64,000 bases of DNA, taken from NCBI GenBank assembly GCA_963691815.1, contig OY829667.1, positions 19,249,691-19,313,690 of the forward strand, in the 5' to 3' direction. Of this stretch, positions 23,777-37,444 are shown one piece after another. Position 1 is the first letter of the stretch; each line of letters starts with the position of its first letter. Source of the DNA: Echiichthys vipera (taxonomy: Eukaryota > Chordata > Actinopteri > Perciformes > Trachinidae). The position numbers and the translations under genes are program-made. The notes under the pieces are model-generated. The model did not search any database. It was not told the origin of the DNA and worked only from the letters and a program-made list of their open reading frames with translations.

Positions 23777-26700
23777 TTTAGCACACGTTTTGGCTCCAAG
23801 AGGGCACTTTAGCACATGTTTTGACTTCTAAAGGGCAGTTTAGCACATGTTTTGGCTCCAATAGGGCACTTTAGCACACGTTTTGGCTCCAAGAAAGCAC
23901 TTTAGCACATGTTTTAGCTCCAAGAGTTTAATTTAGCACGTGTTTTGGCTTACAAAGGGGCATTTTAGAACACATTTTTGCTCAAAGAGGGCACTTTAGC
24001 ACACGTTTTGGATCCAAGAGGGCACTTTAGCACACGTTTTAGCTCCAAGAGGGCACTTTAGCATACATTTAGCTCCAAGAGGGCACTTTTGCACACATTT
24101 TGGTCCAAGAGGGCACTTTAACACACGTTTTAGCTTCCAAGAGGGCACCTTAGCAAACGTTTTGGCTCAAAGAGAGCACTTTAGCACACATTTTGGTCCA
24201 AGAGGGTACTTTAGCACACGTTTTGGTCCAAGAGGGCACTTTAGCACACGTTTTTACTTCTGGAGGGAACTTTAGCACAGATTTTTGCTCCAAGAGGTAA
24301 CTATAGCACACGTTTTGGCAACTACAGGGCACTTTAGTACACAATTTGGCTCCAAGAGGGCACTTTAACACACATTTTGGTCCAAGAGGGTACTTTAGCA
24401 CACGTTTTGGTCCAAGAGGGCATTTTAGCACACGTTTTTACTTCTGGAGGGAACTTTAGCACAAGTTTTGGTCCAAGAAGGCACTTTAGCACAAGTTTTG
24501 ACTTCTACAGGGCACTTTAGCACACGTTTTGGCTCAGAGAGGGCACTTTAGCACACGTTTTAGCTCCAAGAGGGCACATAAGCACACTTTTTGGTCCAAG
24601 AGGGAACATAAGCACCGTTTTAGCTCCAAGAGGGCACTTTTGCACACATTTTGGCCCCAAGAGGTCACATTACCACACGTTTTAGCTCCAAGAGGGCACT
24701 TTAGCACACGTTTTGGCTCCGAAGAGGGCAATTTAGCGCGTGTTTTGGCTCCAAGAGAGCACTTTAGCACACGTTTTGGCTCCAACAGGGCACTATAGCA
24801 CATGTTTTAGCTCCAAGAGGGCACTTTAGCACACGTTTTGGCTCCTACAGGGCACTTTAGTACACGTTTTGGCTCCAAGAGGTCACTTTAGTACACATTT
24901 TGGTCCAAGAGAGCCCTTTAGCACATGTTTTAGCTCCAAGAGGTTACTTTAGCACGTGTTTTGGCTTCCAAGGGGGCATTTTAGAACACATTTTGGCTAA
25001 AAGAGGGCACTTTAGCACACGTTTTGGCTCCAAGAGGGCACTTTAGCACACGTTTTAGCTCCAAGAGGGCAATTTAGCACATGTTTTAGCTCCAAGAGGG
25101 TACTTTAGCATGCGTTTTGGCTTTCAAGGGGGCATTTTAGCGCACATTTTGGCTCAAAGAGAGCACTTTAGCACACGTTTTTGCTCCAAGAGGGCACTTT
25201 AGCAAACGTTTTGGCTCCAAAAAGGCAGTTTAGCACATGTTTTGGCTGCAATAGGGCACTTTAGTACACGTTTTGGCTCCAAGAGAGCACTTTAGCACAT
25301 GTTTTAGCTCCAAGAGGACACTTTAGCACACGTTTTAGCTCCAAGAGGACATTTTAGCACACGTTTTGGCTCCCAATGAGGCATTTTATACACATGTAGC
25401 TCCAAGAGTGCACTTTTCCACAGATTTTGGTCCAAGAGGGAACTTTAACACACGTTTTAGCTTCCAAGAGGGCACTTTAGCAAACGTTTTGGCTCCAAGA
25501 GAGCACTTTAACACATGTTTTAGCTCTAAGAGGGTACTTTAGCACGTGTTTTGGCTTCCAAGGGGGCATTTTAGAACACTATTTGGTTTAAAGAGGGCAC
25601 TTAAGCACACGTTTTAGCTCCAAGAGGGCACTTTAGCACACGTTTTAGCTCCCAATAGGGCAATTTAGCACACATTTAGCTCCAAAAGGGCACTTTAGCA
25701 CACGTTTTGGCTTCCAAGGGGGCATTTTAGAACACTATTTGGTTTAAAGAGGGCACTTAAGCACACGTTTTAGCTCCAAGAGGGCACTTTAGCACACGTT
25801 TTAGCTCCCAATAGGGCAATTTAGCACACATTTAGCTCCAAAAGGGCACTTTAGCACACGTTTTGGCTCCAAGAGAGTACTTTAGCACACGTTTTGGCTC
25901 CAAGAGAGAACTTTAGTGCATGTTATGGCTCCAAGAGGGCACTTTAGCACACGTTTTTGCACCAAGAGGGCACTTTAGCACATGTTTTGGCTCCTACAGG
26001 GCACTTTAGCACACGTTTTAGCTCCAAGAGGGCACTTTAGTGCATGTTTTGGCTCCAAGAGAGTACTTTAGCACACGTTTTAGCTCCAAGAGGGTACTTT
26101 AGCACACGTTTTTGCTTTCAAGGGGGCATTTTAGCACATGTTTTGGCTCAAAGAGGGCACTTTACCACACGTTTTGGAGCTAAGAGGGCACTTTAGCACA
26201 TGTTTTGGCTCCCAATAGGGCAATTTATCAAAAATTTAGCTCCAAAAGGGCACTTTTGCACACATTTTGGTCCAAGAGGGCACTTAAACACACGTAATTA
26301 GCATCCAAGAGGGCACTTTAGCACACGTTTTGGCTCCAAGAAGGCACTTCAGCACATGTTTTGGCTCGCAATAGGGCACTTAAGCACACGTTTTGGCTCC
26401 AAGAGAGCACTTTAGCATATGTATTAGCTCCAAGAGGGTACTTTAGCATGCGTTTTGGCTTCCAAAGGGGCATTTTAGCAAACACTTTGGCTTAATAGAG
26501 GGCACTTTAGCATACGTTTTAGCTCCAAGAGGGCACTTTAGCACACGTTTTGGTTCCCAAGAGGGCAATTTAGTACACATTTAGCTCCAAGAGGGTACTT
26601 TAGCATGCGTTTTGGCTTCCAAGGGGGCATTTTAGCAAACACTTTGGCTTAATAGAGGGCAGTTTAGCACACGTTTTGGCTCCAAGAGAGCACTTTAGCA

Positions 26701-26943
26701 CACGTTTTGGCTCCAACAGGGCACTTTAGCACACGTTTTGGCTTGAAGAGGGCACTTTAGCACACGTTTTGACTTCTAGAGGGCAGTTTAGCACATGTTT
26801 TGGCTCCAATAGAGCACTTTAGCACACGTTTTGGCTCCAAGAGGTTACTTTAGCACGTGTTTTGGCTTCCAAGGGGGCATTTTAGAACACATTTTGGCTC
26901 AAAGAGGGCACTTTAGCACACGTTTTAGCTTCCAAGAGGGCTC
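23777..26943 (+). repeat. HOR family A, copy A7 (3167 bp, with internal 156-bp duplication)
   Basis: Single GGATCC at 24010. The copy is 155 bp longer than A6. A 156-bp segment starting GGCTTCCAAGGGGGC at 25553 is tandemly repeated from 25709, and one base is lost in GCATTTTATACAC (about 25381). It shares that deletion and GGCTAAAAGAGG (about 24996) with A8. Confidence 0.95.
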
Positions 26944-29290
26944 TTTAGCACACGTTTTGGCTCCAAGAGGGCACTTTAGCACATGTTTTGACTTCTAAAG
27001 GGCAGTTTAGCACATGTTTTGGCTCCAATAGGGCACTTTAGCACACGTTTTGGCTCCAAGAAAGCACTTTAGCACATGTTTTAGCTCCAAGAGTTTAATT
27101 TAGCACGTGTTTTGGCTTACAAAGGGGCATTTTAGAACACATTTTTGCTCAAAGAGGGCACTTTAGCACACGTTTTGGATCCAAGAGGGCACTTTAGCAC
27201 ACGTTTTAGCTCCAAGAGGGCACTTTAGCATACATTTAGCTCCAAGAGGGCACTTTTGCACACATTTTGGTCCAAGAGGGCACTTTAACACACGTTTTAG
27301 CTTCCAAGAGGGCACCTTAGCAAACGTTTTGGCTCAAAGAGAGCACTTTAGCACACATTTTGGTCCAAGAGGGTACTTTAGCACACGTTTTGGTCCAAGA
27401 GGGCACTTTAGCACACGTTTTTACTTCTGGAGGGAACTTTAGCACAGATTTTTGCTCCAAGAGGTAACTATAGCACACGTTTTGGCAACTACAGGGCACT
27501 TTAGTACACAATTTGGCTCCAAGAGGGCACTTTAACACACATTTTGGTCCAAGAGGGTACTTTAGCACACGTTTTGGTCCAAGAGGGCATTTTAGCACAC
27601 GTTTTTACTTCTGGAGGGAACTTTAGCACAAGTTTTGGTCCAAGAAGGCACTTTAGCACAAGTTTTGACTTCTACAGGGCACTTTAGCACACGTTTTGGC
27701 TCAGAGAGGGCACTTTAGCACACGTTTTAGCTCCAAGAGGGCACATAAGCACACTTTTTGGTCCAAGAGGGAACATAAGCACCGTTTTAGCTCCAAGAGG
27801 GCACTTTTGCACACATTTTGGCCCCAAGAGGTCACATTACCACACGTTTTAGCTCCAAGAGGGCACTTTAGCACACGTTTTGGCTCCGAAGAGGGCAATT
27901 TAGCGCGTGTTTTGGCTCCAAGAGAGCACTTTAGCACACGTTTTGGCTCCAACAGGGCACTATAGCACATGTTTTAGCTCCAAGAGGGCACTTTAGCACA
28001 CGTTTTGGCTCCTACAGGGCACTTTAGTACACGTTTTGGCTCCAAGAGGTCACTTTAGTACACATTTTGGTCCAAGAGAGCCCTTTAGCACATGTTTTAG
28101 CTCCAAGAGGTTACTTTAGCACGTGTTTTGGCTTCCAAGGGGGCATTTTAGAACACATTTTGGCTAAAAGAGGGCACTTTAGCACACGTTTTGGCTCCAA
28201 GAGGGCACTTTAGCACACGTTTTAGCTCCAAGAGGGCAATTTAGCACATGTTTTAGCTCCAAGAGGGTACTTTAGCATGCGTTTTGGCTTTCAAGGGGGC
28301 ATTTTAGCGCACATTTTGGCTCAAAGAGAGCACTTTAGCACACGTTTTTGCTCCAAGAGGGCACTTTAGCAAACGTTTTGGCTCCAAAAAGGCAGTTTAG
28401 CACATGTTTTGGCTGCAATAGGGCACTTTAGTACACGTTTTGGCTCCAAGAGAGCACTTTAGCACATGTTTTAGCTCCAAGAGGACACTTTAGCACACGT
28501 TTTAGCTCCAAGAGGACATTTTAGCACACGTTTTGGCTCCCAATGAGGCATTTTATACACATGTAGCTCCAAGAGTGCACTTTTCCACAGATTTTGGTCC
28601 AAGAGGGAACTTTAACACACGTTTTAGCTTCCAAGAGGGCACTTTAGCAAACGTTTTGGCTCCAAGAGAGCACTTTAACACATGTTTTAGCTCTAAGAGG
28701 GTACTTTAGCACGTGTTTTGGCTTCCAAGGGGGCATTTTAGAACACATTTTGGTTTAAAGAGGGCACTTAAGCACACGTTTTAGCTCCAAGAGGGCACTT
28801 TAGCACACGTTTTAGCTCCTAATAGGGCAATTTAGCACACATTTAGCTCCAAAAGGGCACTTTAGCACATGTTTTGGCTCCAAGAGAGTACTTTAGCACA
28901 CGTTTTGGCTCCAAGAGAGAACTTTAGTGCATGTTATGGCTCCAAGAGGGCACTTTAGCACACGTTTTTGCACCAAGAGGGCACTTTAGCACATGTTTTG
29001 GCTCCTACAGGGCACTTTAGCACACGTTTTAGCTCCAAGAGGGCACTTTAGTGCATGTTTTGGCTCCAAGAGAGTACTTTAGCACACGTTTTTGCACCAA
29101 GAGGGCACTTTAGCACATGTTTTGGCTCCTACAGGGCACTTTAGCACACGTTTTAGCTCCAAGAGGGCACTTTAGTGCATGTTTTGGCTCCAAGAGAGTA
29201 CTTTAGCACACGTTTTAGCTCCAAGAGGGTACTTTAGCACACGTTTTTGCTTTCAAGGGGGCATTTTAGCACATGTTTTGGCTCAAAGAG
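26944..29290 (+). repeat. HOR family A, copy A8 (truncated)
   Basis: Follows A7 up to about 29290 (GGATCC at 27177), then breaks off. Near its end a 124-bp segment (four monomers) starting at the GCACCAAGAGG monomer at 28970 is duplicated at 29094. Confidence 0.92.
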
Positions 29291-29970
29291 GGCACTTTAG
29301 CACACGTTTTGGCTCCAAGAGGGCACTTTAGCACACGTTTTAGCTCCAAGAGGGCAATTTAGCACATGTTTTAGCTCCAAGAGGGTACTTTAGCATGCGT
29401 TTTGGCTTTCAAGGGGGCATTTTAGCGCACATTTTGGCTCAAAGAGAGCACTTTAGCACACGTTTTTGCTCCAAGAGGGCACTTTAGCAAACGTTTTGGC
29501 TCCAAAAAGGCAGTTTAGCACATGTTTTGGCTGCAATAGGGCACTTTAGTACACGTTTTGGCTCCAAGAGAGCACTTTAGCACATGTTTTAGCTCCAAGA
29601 GGACACTTTAGCACACGTTTTAGCTCCAAGAGGACATTTTAGCACACGTTTTGGCTCCCAATGAGGCATTTTAGTACACATGTAGCTCCAAGAGTGCACT
29701 TTTCCACAGATTTTGGTCCAAGAGAGAACTTTAACACACGTTTTAGCTTCCAAGAGGGCACTTTAGCAAACGTTTTGGCTCCAAGAGAGCACTTTAACAC
29801 ATGTTTTAGCTCTAAGAGGGTACTTTAGCACGTGTTTTGGCTTCCAAGGGGGCATTTTAGAACACATTTTGGTTTAAAGAGGGCACTTAAGCACACGTTT
29901 TAGCTCCAAGAGGGCACTTTAGCACACGTTTTAGCTCCCAATAGGGCAATTTAGCACACATTTAGCTCCA
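29291..29970 (+). repeat. HOR family A, fall-back partial copy
   Basis: The sequence jumps back by 1118 bp within the HOR: the TTTAGCATGCG monomer at 28275 recurs at 29393, and order is then maintained to about 29970. It has TTTTAGTACAC (about 29672) where A7 and A8 have the one-base deletion, so its donor was not simply the adjacent A8 segment. Confidence 0.85.
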
Positions 29971-32344
29971 AGAGGGCACTTTTGCACACATTTTGGTCCA
30001 AGAGGGCGCTTTAACACACGTTTTAGCTTCCAAGAGGGTACTTTAGCACACGTTTTGGCTCAAAGAGAGCACTTTAGCACATGTTTAAGCTCCAAGAGGT
30101 CACATTACCACACGTTTTAGCTCCAAGAGGGCACTTTAGCACACGTTTCAGCTCCCAAGAGGGCAGTTTAGCACATGTTTTGGCTCCAATAGGGCACTTT
30201 AGCACACGTTATGGCTCCAAGAGAGCCCTTTAGCACATGTTTTAGCTCCAAGAGGTTACTTTAGCACGTGTTTTGGCTTCCAAGGGGGCATTTTAGAACA
30301 CATTTTGGCTCAAAGAGGGCACTTTAGCACACGTTTTGGCTCCAAGAGGGCACTTTAGCACACGTTTTAGCTCCAAGAGGGCAATTTAGCAGACGTTTTG
30401 GCTCCCATTAGGGCAATTTAGTACACATTTAGCTCCAAGAGGGCACTTTTGACACATTTTGGTCCAACAGGTTACTTTAGCACGTGTTTTGGCTTCCAAG
30501 GGGGCATTTTAGAACACATTTTGGCTCAAAAAGGGCACTTTAGGACACGTTTGGCTCCAAGTAAGCACTTTAGCACACGTTTTGGCTCCCAATAGGGCAA
30601 TTTAGCACACATTTAGCTCCAAGAGGGCACTTTAGGACACATTTTGGTCCAAGAGGGCACTTTAACACACGTTTTAGCTTCCAGGAGGGCACATTAGCAA
30701 AAGTTTTGGCTCCAATAGAGCACTTTAGCACATGTTTTAGCGCCAAGAGGGTACTTTAGCACGTGTTTTGGCTTCCAAGGGGGCATTTTAAAACACATTT
30801 AGGCTCAAAGAGGGCACTTTTGCACACATTTTGATCCAAGAGGAAACTTTATCACACGTTTTAGCTTCCAAGAGGGTAATTGAGCACACGTTTTGGCTGC
30901 AAGAAGGCACTTTTGCACACATTTTGGTCCAAGACGGCACTTTAGCACGGGTTTTGGCTTCCAAGGTGGCATTTTAGAACACATTTTGGCTCAAAGAGGG
31001 CACTTTAGGACACGTTTTGGCTCCAAGTGGGCATGTTAGCACACGTTTTAGCTCCAAGAGAGCACTTTAGCACATGTTTTGGCTCCAATAGGACACTTTA
31101 GCACAAGTTTTGGCTCGAAGAGGGCACTTTAGCACACGTTTTGACTTCTAGAGGGCAGTTTAGCACACATTTTGGCTCCAAGAGAGCACTTAAGCACACG
31201 TTTTGGCTCCAACAGGGCACTTTAGCACACGTTTTGGCTCGAAGAGGGCAATTTAGCACACGTTTTGACTTCTAGAGGGCAGTTTAGCACATGTTTTGGC
31301 TCCAATAGGGCACTTTAGCACACGTTTTGGCTCCAAGACAGCACTTTAGCACATGTTTTAGCTCCAAGAGGTTACTTTAGCACGTGTTTTGGCTTCCAAG
31401 GGGGCATTTTAGAACACATTTTGGCTCAAAGAGGGAACTTTAGCACACGTTTTGGATCCAATAGGGCACTTTAGCACACATTTAGCTCCAAGAGGGCACT
31501 TTAGGAAACGTTTTGGCTCAAAGAGAGCACTTTAGCACACATTTTGGTCCAAGAGGGTACTTTAGCACACGTTTTGGTCCAAGAGGGCACTTTAGCACAC
31601 GTTTTAGCTTCCAAGAGGGCACTTTAGCACACATTTTGGCTCAAAGAGGGCACTTTAGCACACGTTTTGGATCCAAGAGGGCACTTTAGCACACGTTTTA
31701 GCTCCAAGAGGGCACTTTTGCACATATTTTGGTCCAAGAGGGCACTTTAACACACGTTTTAGCTTCCAAGAGGGCACTTTAGCAAATGTTTTGGCTCAAA
31801 GAGAGCACTTTAGCACACATTTTGGTCCAAGAGGGTACTTTAGCACACGTTTTAGCTCCAAGAGGGCACTTTAGCACACATTTTGGCTCCTACAGGGCAC
31901 TTTAGTACACGTTTTGGCTCCAGGAGGTCACTTTCGCACACATTTTGGTCCAAGAGAGCACTTTAGCACATGTTTTAGCTCCAAGAGGGTACTTTAGCAT
32001 AAGTTTTGGCTTTCAAGGGGGCATTTTAGCGCACATTTTGGCTCAAAGAGAGCACTTTAGCACACGTTTTTGCTCCAAGAGGGCACTTTAGCAAAAGTTT
32101 TGGCTCCAAAAAGGCAGTTTAGCACATGTTTTGGCTGCAATAGGGCACTTTAGCACACATTTTGGCTTCAAGAGAGCACTTTAACATACATTTTGGTCCA
32201 AGAGGGTACTTTAGCACACGTTTTGGTCCAAGAGGGCACTTTAGCACACGTTTTTACTTCTGGAGGGAACTTTAGCAAAAGTTTTGGTCCAAGAGGGCAC
32301 TTTAGCACACGTTTTGACTTCAACAGGGCACTTTAGCACACGTT
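29971..32344 (+). repeat. Diverged satellite between HOR families A and B
   Basis: 31-bp monomers continue but without a repeated long unit; individual monomers carry more private changes. Near 32035-32344 the order becomes that of family B, and this 310-bp segment recurs at 34754-35063. Confidence 0.8.
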
Positions 32345-35063
32345 TTGGCTCAGAGAGGGCACTTTAGCACATGTTTTAGCTCCAAGAAGGCACTTCAGCA
32401 CACTTTTTGGTCCAAGAGGGCACATAAGCACCGTTTTAGCTCCAAGAGGGCACTTTTGCACACATTTTGGCTCCAAGAGGGCACATTACCACACGTTTTA
32501 GCTCCAAGAGGGCACTATAGCAAACGTTTTAGCTCCAAGAGGGCACTTTAGCACACGTTTTGGCTCAGAGAGGGCACTTCAGCACACTTTTTGGTCCAAG
32601 AAAGCACATAAGTACCGTTTTAGCTCCAAGAGGGCACCTTTTCACACATTTTGGCTCCAAGAGGGCACATTACCACACGTTTTAGCTCCAAGAGGGCACT
32701 TTAGCACACGTTTTGGCTCCCAAGAGGGCAATTTAGCATGTGTTTTGGCTCCAAGAGAGCACTTTAGCACACGTTTTGGCTCCAACAGGGCACTATAGCA
32801 CACGTTTTAGCTCCAAGAGGGCACTTTAGCACACATTTTGGCTCCTACAGGGCACTTTAGTACACGTTTTGGCTCCAGGAGGTCACTTTAGCACACATTT
32901 TGGTCCAAGAGAGCACTTTAGCACATGTTTTAGCTCCAAGAGGGAACTTTAGCATGCGTTTTGGCTTTCAAGGGGGCATTTTAGCGCACATTTTGGCTCA
33001 AAGAGAGCACTTTAGCACACATTTTTGCTCCAAGAGGGCACTTTAGCAAACGTTTTGGCTCCAAAAAGGCAGTTTAGCACATGTTTTGGCTGCAATAGGG
33101 CACTTTAGCACACATTTTGGCTTCAAGAGAGCACTTTAGCACATGTTTTAGCTCCAAGAGGACACTTTAGCACACATTTTAGCTCCCAATGAGGCATTTT
33201 AGTACACATTTAGCTCCAAGAGGGCACTTTTGCACAGATTTTGGTCCAAGAGGGAACTTTAACACACGTTTTAGCTTCCAAGAGGGCACTTTAGCAAACG
33301 TTTTGGCTCCAAGTGAGCACTTTAACACATGTTTTAGCTCCAAGAGGGCACTTTAGCACGTGTTTTGGCTTCCAAGGGGGCATTTTAGAACACATTTTGG
33401 TTATAAAGAGGGCACTTTAGCACACATTTTGGCTGCAAGAGGACACTTTAGCACACGTTTTAGCTCCAAGAGGGCACTATAGCAAACGTTTTAGCTCCAA
33501 GAGGGCACTTTAGCACACGTTTTGGCTCAGAGAGGGCACTTCAGCACACTTTTTGGTCCAAGAAAGCACATAAGTACCATTTTAGCTCCAAGAGGGCACC
33601 TTTTCACACATTTTGGCTCCAAGAGGGCACATTACCACACGTTTTAGCTCCAAGAGGGCACTTTAGCACACGTTTTGGCTCCCAAGAGGGCAATTTAGCA
33701 TGTGTTTTGGCTCCAAGAGAGCACTTTAGCACACGTTTTGGCTCCAACAGGGCACTATAGCACACGTTTTAGCTCCAAGAGGGCACTTTAGCACACATTT
33801 TGGCTCCTACAGGGCACTTTAGTACACGTTTTGGCTCCAGGAGGTCACTTTAGCACACATTTTGGTCCAAGAGAGCACTTTAGCACATGTTTTAGCTTCC
33901 AAGGGGGCATTTTAGAACACACTTTGGCTCAAAGAGGACACTTTTGCACACATCTTGGTCCAAGAGGGCACTTTTGCACACATTTTGGTCCAAGAGGGTA
34001 CTTTAGCACGTGTTTTGGCTTCCAAGGGGAAACTTTAGCACACATTTTGGCTCAAAGAGGGCACTTTAGCACACGTTTTAGCTCCAAGAGGGCACTTTAG
34101 CACACGTTTTGGCTCCCAAGGGGGCATTTTAGAACACATTTTGGCTCAAAGAGGGCACTTTTGCACACATTTTGGTCCAAGAGGAAACTTTAACACACGT
34201 TTTAGCTTCCAAGAGGGTAATTTAGCACACGTTTTGGCTGCAAGAAGGCACTTTAGCACATGTTTTGGCTTCCAAGGGGGCATTTTAGCACATATTTTGG
34301 CTCAAAGAGAGCACTTTAGCACACGTTTTCACTCCCAATAGGGCAATTTAGCACAGATTTAGCTCCAAGAGGGCACTTTTGCACACATTTTGGTCCAAGA
34401 GGGCACTTTACACACGTTTTTACTTCTGGAGGGAACTTAAGCACAGATTTTTGCTCCAAGAGGTAACTATAGCACACGTTTTGGCAACTACAGGGCACTT
34501 TAGTACACGTTTTGGCTCCAAGAGGGCACTTTAACATACATTTTGGTCCAAGAGGGTACTTTAGCACACGTTTTGGTCCAAGAGGGCACTTTAGCACACG
34601 TTTTTACTTCTGGAGGGAACTTTAGCAAAAGTTTTGGTCCAAGAGGGCACTTTAGCACACGTTTTGACTTCAACAGGGCACTTTAGCACACGTTTTGGCT
34701 CAGAGAGGGCACTTTAGCACACGTTTTGGATCCAAGAGGGCACTTTAGCACACATTTTGGCTCAAAGAGAGCACTTTAGCACACGTTTTTGCTCCAAGAG
34801 GGCACTTTAGCAAAAGTTTTGGCTCCAAAAAGGCAGTTTAGCACATGTTTTGGCTGCAATAGGGCACTTTAGCACACATTTTGGCTTCAAGAGAGCACTT
34901 TAACATACATTTTGGTCCAAGAGGGTACTTTAGCACACGTTTTGGTCCAAGAGGGCACTTTAGCACACGTTTTTACTTCTGGAGGGAACTTTAGCAAAAG
35001 TTTTGGTCCAAGAGGGCACTTTAGCACACGTTTTGACTTCAACAGGGCACTTTAGCACACGTT
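32345..35063 (+). repeat. HOR family B, copy B1 (2719 bp)
   Basis: Copies of B are delimited by the TTGGCTCAGAGAGGGC or TTGGATCCAAGAGGG monomer at 32345, 35064, 37445, 39826 and 40996. B1 is 338 bp longer than the 2,381-bp form because about 310 bp matching 32035-32344 is present again at 34754-35063. Confidence 0.9.
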
Positions 35064-37444
35064 TTGGCTCAGAGAGGGCACTTTAGCACATGTTTTAGCT
35101 CCAAGAAGGCACTTCAGCACACTTTTTGGTCCAAGAGGGCACATAAGCACCGTTTTAGCTCCAAGAGGGCACTTTTGCACACATTTTGGCTCCAAGAGGG
35201 CACATTACCACACGTTTTAGCTCCAAGAGGGCACTATAGCAAACGTTTTAGCTCCAAGAGGGCACTTTAGCACACGTTTTGGCTCAGAGAGGGCACTTCA
35301 GCACACTTTTTGGTCCAAGAAAGCACATAAGTACCGTTTTAGCTCCAAGAGGGCACCTTTTCACACATTTTGGCTCCAAGAGGGCACATTACCACACGTT
35401 TTAGCTCCAAGAGGGCACTTTAGCACACGTTTTGGCTCCCAAGAGGGCAATTTAGCATGTGTTTTGGCTCCAAGAGAGCACTTTAGCACACGTTTTGGCT
35501 CCAACAGGGCACTATAGCACACGTTTTAGCTCCAAGAGGGCACTTTAGCACACATTTTGGCTCCTACAGGGCACTTTAGTACACGTTTTGGCTCCAGGAG
35601 GTCACTTTAGCACACATTTTGGTCCAAGAGAGCACTTTAGCACATGTTTTAGCTCCAAGAGGGTACTTAAGCATGCGTTTTGGCTTTCAAGGGGGCATTT
35701 TAGCGCACATTTTGGCTCAAAGAGAGCACTTTAGCACACATTTTTGCTCCAAGAGGGCACTTTAGCAAACGTTTTGGCTCCAAAAAGGCAGTTTAGCACA
35801 TGTTTTGGCTGCAATAGGGCACTTTAGCACACATTTTGGCTTCAAGAGAGCACTTTAGCACATGTTTTAGCTCCAATAGGACACTTTAGCACACATTTTA
35901 GCTCCCAATGAGGCATTTTAGTACACATTTAGCTCCAAGAGGGCACTTTTGCACAGATTTTGGTCCAAGAGGGCACTTTAACACACGTTTTAGCTTCCAA
36001 GAGGGCACTTTAGCAAACGTTTTGGCTCCAAGTGAGCACTTTAACACATGTTTTAGCTCCAAGAGGGCACTTTAGCACGTGTTTTGGCTTCCAAGGGGGC
36101 ATTTTAGAACACATTTTGGTTATAAAGAGGGCACTTTAGCACACATTTTGGCTGCAAGAGGACACTTTAGCACACGTTTTAGCTCCAAGAGGGCACTATA
36201 GCAAACGTTTTAGCTCCAAGAGGGCACTTTAGCACACGTTTTGGCTCAGAGAGGGCACTTCAGCACACTTTTTGGTCCAAGAAAGCACATAAGTACCATT
36301 TTAGCTCCAAGAGGGCACCTTTTCACACATTTTGGCTCCAAGAGGGCACATTACCACACGTTTTAGCTCCAAGAGGGCACTTTAGCACACGTTTTGGCTC
36401 CCAAGAGGGCAATTTAGCATGTGTTTTGGCTCCAAGAGAGCACTTTAGCACACGTTTTGGCTCCAACAGGGCACTATAGCACACGTTTTAGCTCCAAGAG
36501 GGCACTTTAGCACACATTTTGGCTCCTACAGGGCACTTTAGTACACGTTTTGGCTCCAGGAGGTCACTTTAGCACACATTTTGGTCCAAGAGAGCACTTT
36601 AGCACATGTTTTAGCTTCCAAGAGGGCATTTTAGAACACACTTTGGCTCAAAGAGGACACTTTTGCACACATCTTGGTCCAAGAGGGCACTTTTGCACAC
36701 ATTTTGGTCCAAGAGGGTACTTTAGCACGTGTTTTGGCTTCCAAGGGGAAACTTTAGCACACATTTTGGCTCAAAGAGGGCACTTTAGCACACGTTTTAG
36801 CTCCAAGAGGGCACTTTAGCACACGTTTTGGCTCCCAAGGGGGCATTTTAGAACACATTTTGGCTCAAAGAGGGCACTTTTGCACACATTTTGGTCCAAG
36901 AGGAAACTTTAACACACGTTTTAGCTCCAAGAGGGTAATTTAGCACACGTTTTGGCTGCAAGAAGGCACTTTAGCACATGTTTTGGCTTCCAAGGGGGCA
37001 TTTTAGCACATATTTTGGCTCAAAGAGAGCACTTTAGCACATGTTTTCACTCCCAATAGGGCAATTTAGCACACATTTAGCTCCAAGAGGGCACTTTTGC
37101 ACACATTTTGGTCCAAGAGGGCACTTTAACACACGTTTTTACTTCTGGAGGGAACTTAAGCACAGATTTTTGCTCCAAGAGGTAACTATAGCACACGTTT
37201 TGGCAACTACAGGGCACTTTAGTACACGTTTTGGCTCCAAGAGGGCACTTTAACATACATTTTGGTCCAAGAGGGTACTTTAGCACACGTTTTGGTCCAA
37301 GAGGGCACTTTAGCACACGTTTTTACTTCTGGAGGGAACTTTAGCAAAAGTTTTGGTCCAAGAGGGCACTTTAGCACACGTTTTGACTTCAACAGGGCAC
37401 TTTAGCACACGTTTTGGCTCAGAGAGGGCACTTTAGCACACGTT
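35064..37444 (+). repeat. HOR family B, copy B2 (2381 bp)
   Basis: Monomer order is identical to B3, with only scattered base differences seen (for example AGCTCCAATAGGAC near 35870 versus AGCTCCAAGAGGAC in B3). It includes the CACAGATTTTTGCTCC / GGCAACTACAGGG block also present in family A. Confidence 0.93.

Noticed and set aside
9063..29290. Segmental duplication of a gene cluster (because blocks repeat every 3 kb)
   Set aside because: The repeated block is itself made only of 31-bp monomers, so it is a satellite HOR and not duplicated unique sequence.
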